Positions 9,553 to 15,874 of a DNA stretch of 27,188 nt are shown piece by piece. The stretch comes from a virus, in IMG/VR virus record IMGVR_UViG_3300028376_000028, positions 1 to 27,188 of that record; one strand, given 5' to 3'. The notes below the pieces were generated by a model. It did no database searches and was not told the DNA's origin. It saw only the letters and a list, made by a program, of their open reading frames with translations. Within the stretch, counting starts at the first letter, position 1. Every line of letters begins with the position of its first letter. The position numbers were made by a program, and so were the translations under genes.

Positions 9553-10388
9553 TTACAGCGGTACGCCAGCGGTCTTGAGCATCTCTTGAGTCTTCTGAGT
9601 TTCTTTCCGATCTTCGTGAGCCTTCGTGGTGATCTGGGCTCTTACGTGGTCCACCATTTCAGCGACCTCACGCATGTAGTAAGGGAGGCTGAGAAGGTCG
9701 GTCCGTGGTGTTGTGACCGGATGCAGTGCAGATAGTGAGGGAGGTGCTAGATACGTCTCGTAGGTCTGATACAGCCGGATCACGTCGAGGTTGTGATCAT
9801 AACCATCGGAGGGTGATTCAGGACGTAGCCCGTAAATGGCTTCGAGATACGCCCTCAGACGTTTTTTTTGTCAGGTGATAGCGAGATGCTTTGCTTAATA
9901 TCGATGAAGACCTCGGTGACTTCGTTTGGGGGGATCGCTTCCAGAATCTCACGCTGATAGCGAGGCGCTAGATCATCCCACTGGTCCACTGGTTCTTCGC
10001 CGTCTGGACCCACCACGCCTTCAACGGTCTTAATGTGATCTGAGACGAACTTGATCACCGGCTCTACGTCTTCGGAGGTGATGCTCATTTCCGTCTTGTT
10101 GTACCGCTTCCACCAGCTCTCACGGTCTTCTTCGTCCATACGGTCCAAGAGCGGATCAAGTCCGATGGCGTAGGGGTCTTCATCCCCTTCCGCATAACCT
10201 CTAACCTCATCGAAAAGCTCTCCCTTAGACTCGGCATATTCAGCCGCCTTCTGAGTGAAAGATGCAGCCATTATCTTGATATCTAGCAACGCGGGATGCG
10301 TCGGTTTTCGATAGTGGAAGGTGACTTCGATCGTATCGGACTCGTACGAGCCAACGGATCGGTCTGCTTGTCCAAGTTGATAGGCCAT
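9553..10388 (-). CDS. Tail assembly chaperone, -1 frameshift fusion (gpGT-like, about 278 aa)
   Basis: Reading from ATG 10388 and slipping -1 at the A-run (9861-9867) joins the 177-aa upstream frame to a second frame ending at 9553. I checked that this second frame is open from the slip site: the junction reads KK then RLRAYLEAIYGLRP, and continues through a GTG at 9783. The product is 176 + 102 residues. In lambda and most long-tailed phages the equivalent G-T protein binds the tape measure through its T part and recruits tail tube subunits. The extension ends 20 nt before the tape-measure start. The downstream frame has no ribosome binding site of its own, so it is best read as the frameshift tail and not a separate gene. 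Confidence 0.85.
9855..10388 (-). CDS. Tail assembly chaperone, short form (gpG-like, 177 aa)
   Basis: A 177-aa acidic protein starting at ATG 10388 with GGAG 6 nt upstream, lying between the major tail protein and the tape measure. It ends SPDKKNV, with the final Lys-Lys-Asn encoded by the slippery A-run. The N-terminus (ESDTIEVTFHYRKPTHPALLDIKIMAA) resembles the strand-plus-helix start of siphovirus tail chaperones. It is expected to be the major translation product, with the frameshift form made in smaller amount. Synteny and the frameshift together make the assignment strong even though the sequence family is not recognised. Confidence 0.85.
   Translation of the reverse strand: MAYQLGQADRSVGSYESDTIEVTFHYRKPTHPALLDIKIMAASFTQKAAEYAESKGELFDEVRGYAEGDEDPYAIGLDPLLDRMDEEDRESWWKRYNKTEMSITSEDVEPVIKFVSDHIKTVEGVVGPDGEEPVDQWDDLAPRYQREILEAIPPNEVTEVFIDIKQSISLSPDKKNV
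9861..9867 (-). promoter_or_regulatory. Programmed -1 ribosomal frameshift site (A AAA AAC)
   Basis: On the minus strand the mRNA reads GAC AAA AAA AAC GTC TGA in the zero frame. The heptamer A AAA AAC fits the X XXY YYZ rule, and slipping -1 gives AAA AAA followed by CGT CTG AGG, avoiding the TGA two codons on. The eight-A run lies six nucleotides before the stop of the short form. A weak hairpin (AGCC...GGCT) lies about 20-40 nt downstream as a possible stimulator. Confidence 0.85.
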
Positions 10389-10418
10389 GAGGTGCTCCGG
10401 GGAAGGGGAAGGGGTAGA

Positions 10419-10457
10419 GGTGAGGTGGTACAGGTGAGGTGGGGTGAGGTGGTACAG
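10419..10457 (-). repeat. Direct repeats in a pyrimidine-rich leader before the tail chaperone gene
   Basis: A 15-bp unit (CTGTACCACCTCACC on the mRNA strand) occurs at 10457-10443 and 10433-10419, with a third CCACCTCACC between. The mRNA from 10464 to 10395 is almost free of G, so it is probably unstructured. The complementary strand carries GGGG-AA-GGGG-AA-GGGG at 10399-10414, a possible G-quadruplex. Confidence 0.7.
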
Positions 10458-10464
10458 ATCGAGT

Positions 10465-10487
10465 CCCGGCCCGAGGACCGGACCGGG
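10465..10487 (-). other. GC-rich hairpin between major tail protein and chaperone genes
   Basis: CCCGGTCCG, a 5-nt loop, then CGGGCCGGG form a 9-bp stem (one G-U pair) about 60 nt downstream of the major tail protein stop. It is flanked by TCGAT on one side and CTCGAT on the other. No U-tract follows, so a classical terminator is unlikely; RNA processing, 3'-end protection or transcript attenuation between a highly and a weakly expressed gene would fit. Confidence 0.6.
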
Positions 10488-10544
10488 ATCGAATCCGTGA
10501 AATTGCGTTATTTAGGTTAGGCGTGAATTGGGTACGTTAGCCGA

Positions 10545-11546
10545 TTAAGTGAAGCTGATAGAGAGGCCGCCAAGAGCCGTGAACGGAACGTCAAACAGGT
10601 AGTTCCCACCGGCTAGGTTTTTGCTGTGAGCGCCAAAGGCGCAATCGGTCATGGTGATTTCGATGGTGTCGGTGGTTCCATCGGTGAGCGTGATCACCAG
10701 ATCCGCCGTAGGTACGACCGTGAAAGAGCCGTTATCCGGTTGGACATTAGCCCCCAAGATCGTCGTGATGACGTTGCTGCGTGCCTTGAAAGTAACGGAA
10801 CCACCCGGCTTTGCTTCGTTGGGCAGATACAAGCCAACTTCATCGACCGCATGATCGTTGCCCAGCTCGCGGTCTTCATCGACTTCCATACCCGTCACAA
10901 CTTCGGCTGAAGTGATGGGGTATTGCGTCCCGTCGTAGGTGAGCGTCATCCCCTGACATTTGAGCCGGTTCTTTCCACCGCTGTAGCTGGAAGGAGCACT
11001 GATAGCCGTCGTGGAGGTCGTCATTTCAGAGTAGAGGCCAACACCTTCGTAGTTGACCCTAGCGTCTTGACCGTCTTCAAAAACGAACGTCGGGACGCCA
11101 CGGACCCCGGTAACGACACGTGTGAAGTAGTCGCCACCTACGTCGTCACGGATACCCTCGTAAACCGTCATCGAGGGGACCGAAGCCATTGCTCGACCGT
11201 AAGCCGTCGCATAGTCCACGGACGTATCGGCGTTGACCGTTTCGTCTAGGTTGGACGCCTTATAAAGATCGGCAATAACGGGCGGCGGCTCACCGGCTGT
11301 GCTCTCTTTGCCTACGAGATAGGTCGAAAAGCTGACATCCGTAGCCTCGCCGTATCGAAGGATCTGGCCCCCCAGACCATCATGGGTTTTTTCGGAGGCC
11401 GGTACGTCAACGGTACGCTCTTGAATCGAGGGTTCACCGATGATTCCCAGCCATTCGGAATCAGTTGGAGCGGAGCTGGTAAAAGCGTCGGTCCCGTAAG
11501 TGGATTCCGACTTGATACCTACGATGTGTCTGTCTGATAGAGCCAT
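10545..11546 (-). CDS. Major tail (tube) protein (333 aa)
   Basis: A 333-aa protein starting at ATG 11546 with a strong GAGGTCG ribosome binding site. The N-terminus (MALSDRHIVGIKSESTYGTD) matches the common opening of phage tail tube proteins, where a short strand is followed by a 'KESTYGT' turn. Later parts are beta-rich with a possible Ig-like C-terminal portion (about residues 245-333). It lies between a tail-terminator-like gene and the chaperone frameshift pair, the expected position of the tail tube gene. The isolated ribosome binding site and the long gaps on both sides fit high expression. Confidence 0.85.
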   Translation of the reverse strand: MALSDRHIVGIKSESTYGTDAFTSSAPTDSEWLGIIGEPSIQERTVDVPASEKTHDGLGGQILRYGEATDVSFSTYLVGKESTAGEPPPVIADLYKASNLDETVNADTSVDYATAYGRAMASVPSMTVYEGIRDDVGGDYFTRVVTGVRGVPTFVFEDGQDARVNYEGVGLYSEMTTSTTAISAPSSYSGGKNRLKCQGMTLTYDGTQYPITSAEVVTGMEVDEDRELGNDHAVDEVGLYLPNEAKPGGSVTFKARSNVITTILGANVQPDNGSFTVVPTADLVITLTDGTTDTIEITMTDCAFGAHSKNLAGGNYLFDVPFTALGGLSISFT

Positions 11547-11613
11547 AATGCGACCTCGCTGGAAGCTTTGCCCGTTACTGTTAGATGCTACTTATAGATA
11601 GAAAACCGAATTG

Positions 11614-12186
11614 TTACGGATTGAAATCGGGTACGTTCACGCTAACCTGTTGGGTTAGCTCGATGGACACCCCCGCTTCACGGTAGATGCCCGTTTCCCC
11701 TTGGATCGGGTCGGATACGCCAGACGCATTGAGACGGATCTGATTGATGTTCGTGCCGTCTACGGTGTGCTTGGTTAGAACGTCCTGAAGAATGCCCCTG
11801 TATCCCTCTGAGCGTTTCTCCATCCATTCCGTCATCAACAGGGTTCTACCCGTTGAGTTGGTGGGGAGGTCTACGCCTACAGACCGCTTCAAGATGATCA
11901 TTACGTTGACGACAGTGACTTGGTTGTAGTCGCTCAGATCGGCTGAAGCGTCTTCCAGTTCGGAAGGCCCGTACATCATCAAAACGAATACATCGGGGTT
12001 TCCAAGATGCTCTGATATCTGGTCAATGTTGCGATCTTTGGCGACCAAATAGGCGTGAGATTCAGGGACCGGGAGCGGATAGGTAGCCGTTGATCTAGCC
12101 CCGATATATGTCGGCAACTGAGCTTGCAAAACGCTTTCCAAGCGGTTCACAAAAGCTTCAACTGAATCTGAAATGGGGATAGGCAT
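11614..12186 (-). CDS. Tail terminator / tail completion protein candidate (190 aa)
   Basis: A 190-aa protein starting at ATG 12186 with AAGG 6 nt upstream. The layout is alpha-beta with a helix at the start (DSVEAFVNRLESVLQAQL), central strands including TVVNVMIILKR, and a C-terminal strand QVSVNV. That size and fold pattern is like the lambda gpU/HK97 gp10-type tail terminators, which cap the tail tube and join it to the head. It lies between the gpG-like morphogenesis protein and the major tail protein, the usual position for this function. The assignment is mainly positional. Confidence 0.65.
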   Translation of the reverse strand: MPIPISDSVEAFVNRLESVLQAQLPTYIGARSTATYPLPVPESHAYLVAKDRNIDQISEHLGNPDVFVLMMYGPSELEDASADLSDYNQVTVVNVMIILKRSVGVDLPTNSTGRTLLMTEWMEKRSEGYRGILQDVLTKHTVDGTNINQIRLNASGVSDPIQGETGIYREAGVSIELTQQVSVNVPDFNP

Positions 12187-12195
12187 TCGTTACCT

Positions 12196-12744
12196 TTACA
12201 GATTAAAGCGAGCGGACCCTAAACGGCGTCCCTTAGAGGCTAGCTTGTTCTTGATGAACCGCTGAATCTCAGTCATCAGGCGCTTATTGAGAGAGCCGCT
12301 AGACGGCAGAAGGGAGCGTCCGGGATAGGGTTCACCAAATGGCCCTTCTCCACCTGTAGTAAGCCTCTGAGCGTACTCTACGGAGGTTCCAATAGAGACC
12401 GAGTTGTTTGTTACCCGGTAGTAGTGTTCAACGTCCTTTGGATCGGTCAACGAGGGGAAGAGCCTCTCTCCCTGAGATCCGCCCCATCTCAAGACCGTCA
12501 AATCGTGGATCTTCTTCTCTTTCCACGCTGCGTATTTCGGCTCTGTGGAATAGTTCCAATTTTCGCCAACAAGACGCCCTTGACTTAGGATGTTCTTAGC
12601 CGCTGCTTCGAGGAACCAAGGGTGAATAACTTTGGTACAGAGCTGAGGCCAGATCTCTTGAATATCGAGATCGTTGTTGACGCCAATCAGACGCGCTATG
12701 GAGTCTTGAGCGTCCTTAGCTCCACCTAACCGCAGTTCAAGCAT
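12196..12744 (-). CDS. Virion morphogenesis protein (Mu gpG / phage_tail_S family, 182 aa)
   Basis: The start is placed at ATG 12744, which has AGAGG upstream and overlaps the end of the preceding gene; an in-frame TTG at 12762 would add six residues. The sequence fits the phage virion morphogenesis family (Mu gpG-like, PF05069): helix, then a Trp-containing segment YAAWKEKK, LRWGGSQGERLFPSLT (the 'R.TG.L..S' block), SIGTSVEYAQRLTTGG, and PYPGRSLLP (the 'R.FL' block). These proteins act in tail completion or head-tail joining. Confidence 0.82.
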   Translation of the reverse strand: MLELRLGGAKDAQDSIARLIGVNNDLDIQEIWPQLCTKVIHPWFLEAAAKNILSQGRLVGENWNYSTEPKYAAWKEKKIHDLTVLRWGGSQGERLFPSLTDPKDVEHYYRVTNNSVSIGTSVEYAQRLTTGGEGPFGEPYPGRSLLPSSGSLNKRLMTEIQRFIKNKLASKGRRLGSARFNL

Positions 12745-13003
12745 GGTTACGGAGCCTCTCAACTAGCTCATCTTTGGTCCCCGAGACTTTTAGATCAGCG
12801 TCTCTCAGCCGGTCCCTCAGTTCTTCAACGGTGAAGGCTTCAAGGTCTTCATCATCGTCGGGAACGTCTTCAATGAGCTGATACCAGTCGGGATGACGCT
12901 CATAGAGAGCGTCTGAGATGACTGCTGGGTCTCCCTGCTTCTTCGGCTTTTCGACGTCTGGTAGAACGAGCGTCATTGCCCTTTTGATCACTACGTTTTT
13001 CAT
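12737..13003 (-). CDS. Small head-region protein with C-terminal SAP/HeH-like helical domain (88 aa)
   Basis: The start is placed at ATG 13003 in a TAATG overlap with the upstream stop, with GGAGG 6 nt upstream; a longer frame to 13033 lacks this support. After a basic N-terminus and an acidic linker (DVPDDDEDLEAF), residues 54-88 match the SAP/HeH pattern: TVEELRDRLRDADLKVSGTK followed by DELVERLR. SAP-type helix-extended-helix domains bind DNA or act as protein docking units and are common in small phage head proteins (for example head-fibre or connector-associated proteins). The exact role is unknown. Confidence 0.78.
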   Translation of the reverse strand: MKNVVIKRAMTLVLPDVEKPKKQGDPAVISDALYERHPDWYQLIEDVPDDDEDLEAFTVEELRDRLRDADLKVSGTKDELVERLRNHA

Positions 13004-13431
13004 TACCAGCCTCCGAAATTTGCTGAATCCCACTTCTTAGGTGTGGGGTCAGTTGGATCTACGTTTGACTTGATGACGTTACCGGCTGATTGACTGTCGC
13101 CGAGGTCTGACGGGGATGAACCAATCGTCTCCTTGACCTCATTGAATGAGCCTTTGAACTCCCCACGTTGCGAACCGGAAAAACCCGCCTTCACGAGCGC
13201 CTGATACGCCGCATAAGCAACGATGCCCCGCTTTACGACCTCCGACCCGTTCGGGGTCATATCGGCTGCTGGGTCGATACCGTGGCGCTCTAACAAAGCG
13301 TTTAGAATACCGGCCCCGTCTTCGATCCAGTTGGTCAACTGGCTCCGATATGAGGCCGAGACATTGCTGGTATCGAACGGCAAGACATCCAAGACGTCTT
13401 GATCAGTCACGCTATGGGTTTCGATGGGCAT
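13003..13431 (-). CDS. Head-tail connector / adaptor candidate (142 aa)
   Basis: A 142-aa protein starting at ATG 13431 with GAGGG upstream, 3 nt after the preceding stop. The first 90 residues are helical (TDQDVLDVLP, SYRSQLTNWIEDGAGILNALLERHG, KRGIVAYAAYQALVKAGF), resembling HK97 gp6-like/SPP1 gp15-like adaptors that bind under the portal. The C-terminal 40 residues are polar and probably flexible. Its place between the capsid gene and the tail-completion genes supports a connector role. No diagnostic motif is certain. Confidence 0.65.
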   Translation of the reverse strand: MPIETHSVTDQDVLDVLPFDTSNVSASYRSQLTNWIEDGAGILNALLERHGIDPAADMTPNGSEVVKRGIVAYAAYQALVKAGFSGSQRGEFKGSFNEVKETIGSSPSDLGDSQSAGNVIKSNVDPTDPTPKKWDSANFGGW

Positions 13432-13434
13432 TTA

Positions 13435-13686
13435 TTACCCTCGGTCCGCTTCGATCATCTCAATCAGATCATCTTTCGTGACGGCGTTCCAAACAGGTTC
13501 AAGCCCCGCCTCTTTCGCCACCTCATAAAGGTCTTTTCGGGACAAGGAGGCTAGGTCTTGCTCGCGGTCTTCATCGTCATTGCCCTCATCGTCGGCTTGG
13601 GCTTGGGCTTGGGCTACGAGCCGCTCATATTCATCGAGCGGGATCCAAGCCCCGGTATCCGGGTGTTTACGCTGGGTCTGTCCCAT
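13435..13686 (-). CDS. Small acidic head-region protein with HeH/SAP-like C-terminus (83 aa)
   Basis: The start is placed at ATG 13686 with GGAGAG 5 nt upstream; an in-frame GTG at 13716 has no such site. Residues 1-25 are a KHPDTGAWIPLDEYERL segment, 25-44 an AQAQAQA/acidic linker encoded by a GGCTTG hexamer repeat (13592-13614), and 45-80 a helix-extended-helix block (LSRKDLYEVAKEAGLEPV, then TKDDLIEMIE). It is the second HeH/SAP-like protein in this cluster. It lies directly downstream of the major capsid gene, where head decoration or head-tail proteins are typical. Confidence 0.75.
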   Translation of the reverse strand: MGQTQRKHPDTGAWIPLDEYERLVAQAQAQADDEGNDDEDREQDLASLSRKDLYEVAKEAGLEPVWNAVTKDDLIEMIEADRG

Positions 13687-13738
13687 GATTGCTCTCCGTT
13701 GATCTGGTGTTCTCACGCAGGTCGATCTGTAGGGGGTG

Positions 13739-13759
13739 GGGAGGGAATCGAACCCTCCC
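13739..13759 (-). other. Hairpin with a T-loop-like sequence downstream of the capsid gene
   Basis: On the transcript strand GGGAGGG, loop TTCGATT, CCCTCCC form a perfect 7-bp stem 29 nt after the capsid stop. The loop matches the tRNA T-loop consensus (TTCRANN), and flanking TAGGGTG and CACCCCCTA can pair around it, giving a minihelix-like structure. There is no anticodon arm and no CCA, so it is not a tRNA. It may protect or end part of the capsid mRNA. Confidence 0.6.
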
Positions 13760-13787
13760 GTTATCCAATCACCCTAGTTGCTTCGGA

Positions 13788-14711
13788 TTAAGCGACATCA
13801 TCGAAAGCGATGAAGTAATCAGCGGAAACGACCACGATCGCGCCGTGAATGCGCATGTGAAGCTCACGGACGTTGGACTTGACGATATCGTCAGTTTCGA
13901 ACTCCGCTCCCTTCCAATCGAGGTACAAAAGGTTAGCGCTGTTGAAGACGCAGGCTGCGTCTTTGCTCATGTACGACAGGTTAGAAGCGTCGGTCTGAGC
14001 GCCGTCCTGATAGACCTTGGCACCGATCACAACACGATCGACCATCAGGTAATCTTCAAGGAAGGATGCGAGCTGCGAAGAGGTCGCATACTTGAATCCG
14101 GTCTGGCTCTGAAATTGAGCGTGATCACGGAGGTTGTTCGCCTTCGTGATGCCCAAGTAAACCGTATCGGCGAGGCTGTCTTGAACAGCGCTGCGAAGAT
14201 CACCGAGCGGGTCGGAGTTGGTGTCGTCGGACCACTGTTCGTTGGAACCAGCGGAAAGGTTACGAACGGTTACATCTTGGGCGTTCGTACCCGACGTACC
14301 AGCACCGGTCAGAATGGTGTTCAGCTCGGCGTCTTGCTCATACTTGATCTGATTATCAAGCTGAGGGACGAAGCTCTCTTTCACTTTCGCGAAAAGGGCA
14401 TCACCATCAAGCCCACGAGCATAGCTCTTGAACTTTGCGATCTTCTGGATCTTGAAATCCCGATCGCTCATGGGGGTGGACATTTCGTCGGCTTCAGCAT
14501 CCAGCGCACCGAAGCCATTGAGGCCGGTAGCCGCCGCCATAGCCTGAAAGTCAAGACTTTTGATTTTGCCTTCGTGACCGGGGATTGCTGAAGCCGGAAC
14601 CTTCTGGCAAAGAAGGTCGACCATAGAAATTTTTAGCTTCCCGTCTTCTTTGAGGCCCTTGTAGACCTCTTTGGTACGGGCATCATTGATTTGGCTTGGA
14701 TCGAACGACAT
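13788..14711 (-). CDS. Major capsid protein (307 aa)
   Basis: A 307-aa protein starting at ATG 14711 with a strong GGAGG ribosome binding site. It follows the protease/scaffold gene and precedes connector genes, the invariant position of the coat gene. The length fits an HK97-fold coat protein. Visible features are an N-terminal helical arm (INDARTKEVYKGLKEDGKL), a segment KSFVPQL-type helix about 110-125, a central helix-rich region, and C-terminal beta strands (HMRIHGAIVVVSADYFIAF) like the P-domain/A-domain ends of coat proteins. It resembles the Mu/E-type 'phage major capsid protein' layout, but the family was not fixed by motif. Isolated spacing on both sides fits high expression. Confidence 0.85.
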   Translation of the reverse strand: MSFDPSQINDARTKEVYKGLKEDGKLKISMVDLLCQKVPASAIPGHEGKIKSLDFQAMAAATGLNGFGALDAEADEMSTPMSDRDFKIQKIAKFKSYARGLDGDALFAKVKESFVPQLDNQIKYEQDAELNTILTGAGTSGTNAQDVTVRNLSAGSNEQWSDDTNSDPLGDLRSAVQDSLADTVYLGITKANNLRDHAQFQSQTGFKYATSSQLASFLEDYLMVDRVVIGAKVYQDGAQTDASNLSYMSKDAACVFNSANLLYLDWKGAEFETDDIVKSNVRELHMRIHGAIVVVSADYFIAFDDVA

Positions 14712-14790
14712 TGATTGCCTCCATAGGCTTAGAGACTCCGTTCGTGGTCGTGGCTAAATAGTAGGGGTGGGTGGAGCCAGATGTGTTATC

Positions 14791-14805
14791 GGTTAAGCGT
14801 GAATT
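14791..14805 (-). repeat. Shared 15-mer at the end of the protease gene (also at 10515-10529)
   Basis: AATTCACGCTTAACC on the minus strand recurs with one mismatch as AATTCACGCCTAACC at 10529-10515. Both copies lie at or just after a gene's stop and upstream of a separately spaced gene (major capsid; tail chaperone). The meaning is unknown; a shared regulatory or processing signal is possible, chance is not excluded. Confidence 0.4.
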
Positions 14806-15874
14806 ATTGCTTCATTTCCAGCTCGATAGCATCGAGACGGGAACAACTGTTTTTGCGCATGATGCGCGAAATCGTATCTTCATACGACAGCTCTACGGGA
14901 GCCGTAGGCGGATCTCCCTGACGTCCCTGTTCTTGAGTGTTCAGACGTACTGAGGGACGGTTTTCCACAGCGTCGAGGCGCTCCGTAACGGGATCAATCA
15001 AAGCCTTGATAGCGGAAAGGGTCAAAGCCTCTTCCGGCTCTTCATGCGATGCTTCATGCGATGCTTCATGCGATGCGTCATGCGATGCTTCAACATCCGT
15101 AGCGTCCACGTCTTGGGCTTCTTCGACCTCTTCCGAAGTGGCTTCGACGCCTTCACCTTCGGATCCGTCTCCGTCGCTCTGTGATGCTTCAAGCGATGCG
15201 TCATCCGATGCTTCATCCGCATCTTCCGGCTCTTCTTTTGGGGCAAGAGCATCGAGACGATCGAGGATCGGTGAAACCGCCTCTTCGAACATTTTCATTA
15301 GTGCTTCAGGCTCCATATTCAGCTCCGCAAGTTCATTTGTGAGTTGCTGTGAAAGGGTAATTTCCAAGGTGTCTTGGATCGTGCCGATTCCCTTGAGAAA
15401 GGGGTCGGCTGTAAGGCTGACTTCACGGATCACGGGGCCAAAAGTGTCGCCCCCCTCCGTCTTGTATTTGGGGGTGATTCCCACCGATACGTGTTTTACT
15501 TTTCCGGCGTCGATCGCCATCAAGGTGTCGTCGGTCCATTCGAATTCACCCCAAAGCCCGTTGAACCCTTGTTTATCAGCGAGCTTGACCCCCAAAAGGT
15601 CGCCATCCCGATCATGACTAGGTTTGTGATTTCGGAGCACCGGGAACCGATACGGCTCACCGTTGGTTACTTCCGCTTTACCGTCGAAATACGCTTGCAA
15701 ACGGATGGATTCAGAGACGATCTTGCGTAGATACGCCTCGGAGAATTCTATCTCCTCCCCGTGGTAGTCGATCGTTTCCCCGAGGGGCACCAATTTGACC
15801 CAAGACCGGTTTCGTTTCCCGCTGTTCGGGTCGGTCGATAGGGCAAGGGTGTATTTGATCATTTGTTCACTCAT
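14804..15874 (-). CDS. Head maturation protease fused to scaffold (Mu gpI-like, 356 aa)
   Basis: A 356-aa protein starting at ATG 15874, overlapping the portal gene by 8 nt. Residues 1-165 look like a phage head serine protease of the Mu gpI/S78-related type: LRNHKPS with candidate catalytic His83, GLWGEFEW, then HVSVGITPKY with candidate nucleophile Ser130, and IREVSLTADPFLKGIGT. Residues 185-305 are a very acidic, helical scaffold-like region with predicted coiled coil (EALMKMFEEAVSPILDRLDALAP) and a run of Glu-Ala-Ser-His repeats (262-277). The tail of the protein is basic-acidic and probably helical. A protease-scaffold fusion cleaves itself and the coat during maturation. Confidence 0.85.
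   Translation of the reverse strand: MSEQMIKYTLALSTDPNSGKRNRSWVKLVPLGETIDYHGEEIEFSEAYLRKIVSESIRLQAYFDGKAEVTNGEPYRFPVLRNHKPSHDRDGDLLGVKLADKQGFNGLWGEFEWTDDTLMAIDAGKVKHVSVGITPKYKTEGGDTFGPVIREVSLTADPFLKGIGTIQDTLEITLSQQLTNELAELNMEPEALMKMFEEAVSPILDRLDALAPKEEPEDADEASDDASLEASQSDGDGSEGEGVEATSEEVEEAQDVDATDVEASHDASHEASHEASHEEPEEALTLSAIKALIDPVTERLDAVENRPSVRLNTQEQGRQGDPPTAPVELSYEDTISRIMRKNSCSRLDAIELEMKQ
15041..15092 (-). repeat. 12-bp tandem repeat encoding Glu-Ala-Ser-His units in the scaffold region
   Basis: About four near-identical copies of a 12-bp unit (GATGCTTCATGC on the plus strand, with one GCGTCATGC variant) encode ASHDASHEASHEASHE. A degenerate group of related units lies at 15183-15220 (EASDDASLEAS). 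The near identity at DNA level suggests recent slippage expansion in a flexible scaffold segment. Confidence 0.9.

Noticed and set aside
9553-9783. A separate 76-aa gene starting at GTG 9783
   Set aside because: It has no ribosome binding site and its frame is open upstream to the slippery A-run, so it is better explained as the frameshift extension of the tail chaperone.
13731-13790. A tRNA gene (T-loop-like TTCGATT and GC-rich stem)
   Set aside because: There is no D arm, anticodon arm or CCA end, and the distance to the capsid stop is too short for a full tRNA.
13689-14591. A plus-strand 300-aa gene opposite the capsid gene
   Set aside because: It is the antisense shadow of the capsid gene, lacks a ribosome binding site, and does not look like a folded phage protein.
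15041-15220. A CRISPR array
   Set aside because: The units are 12 bp, directly tandem without spacers, and in frame with the scaffold protein.
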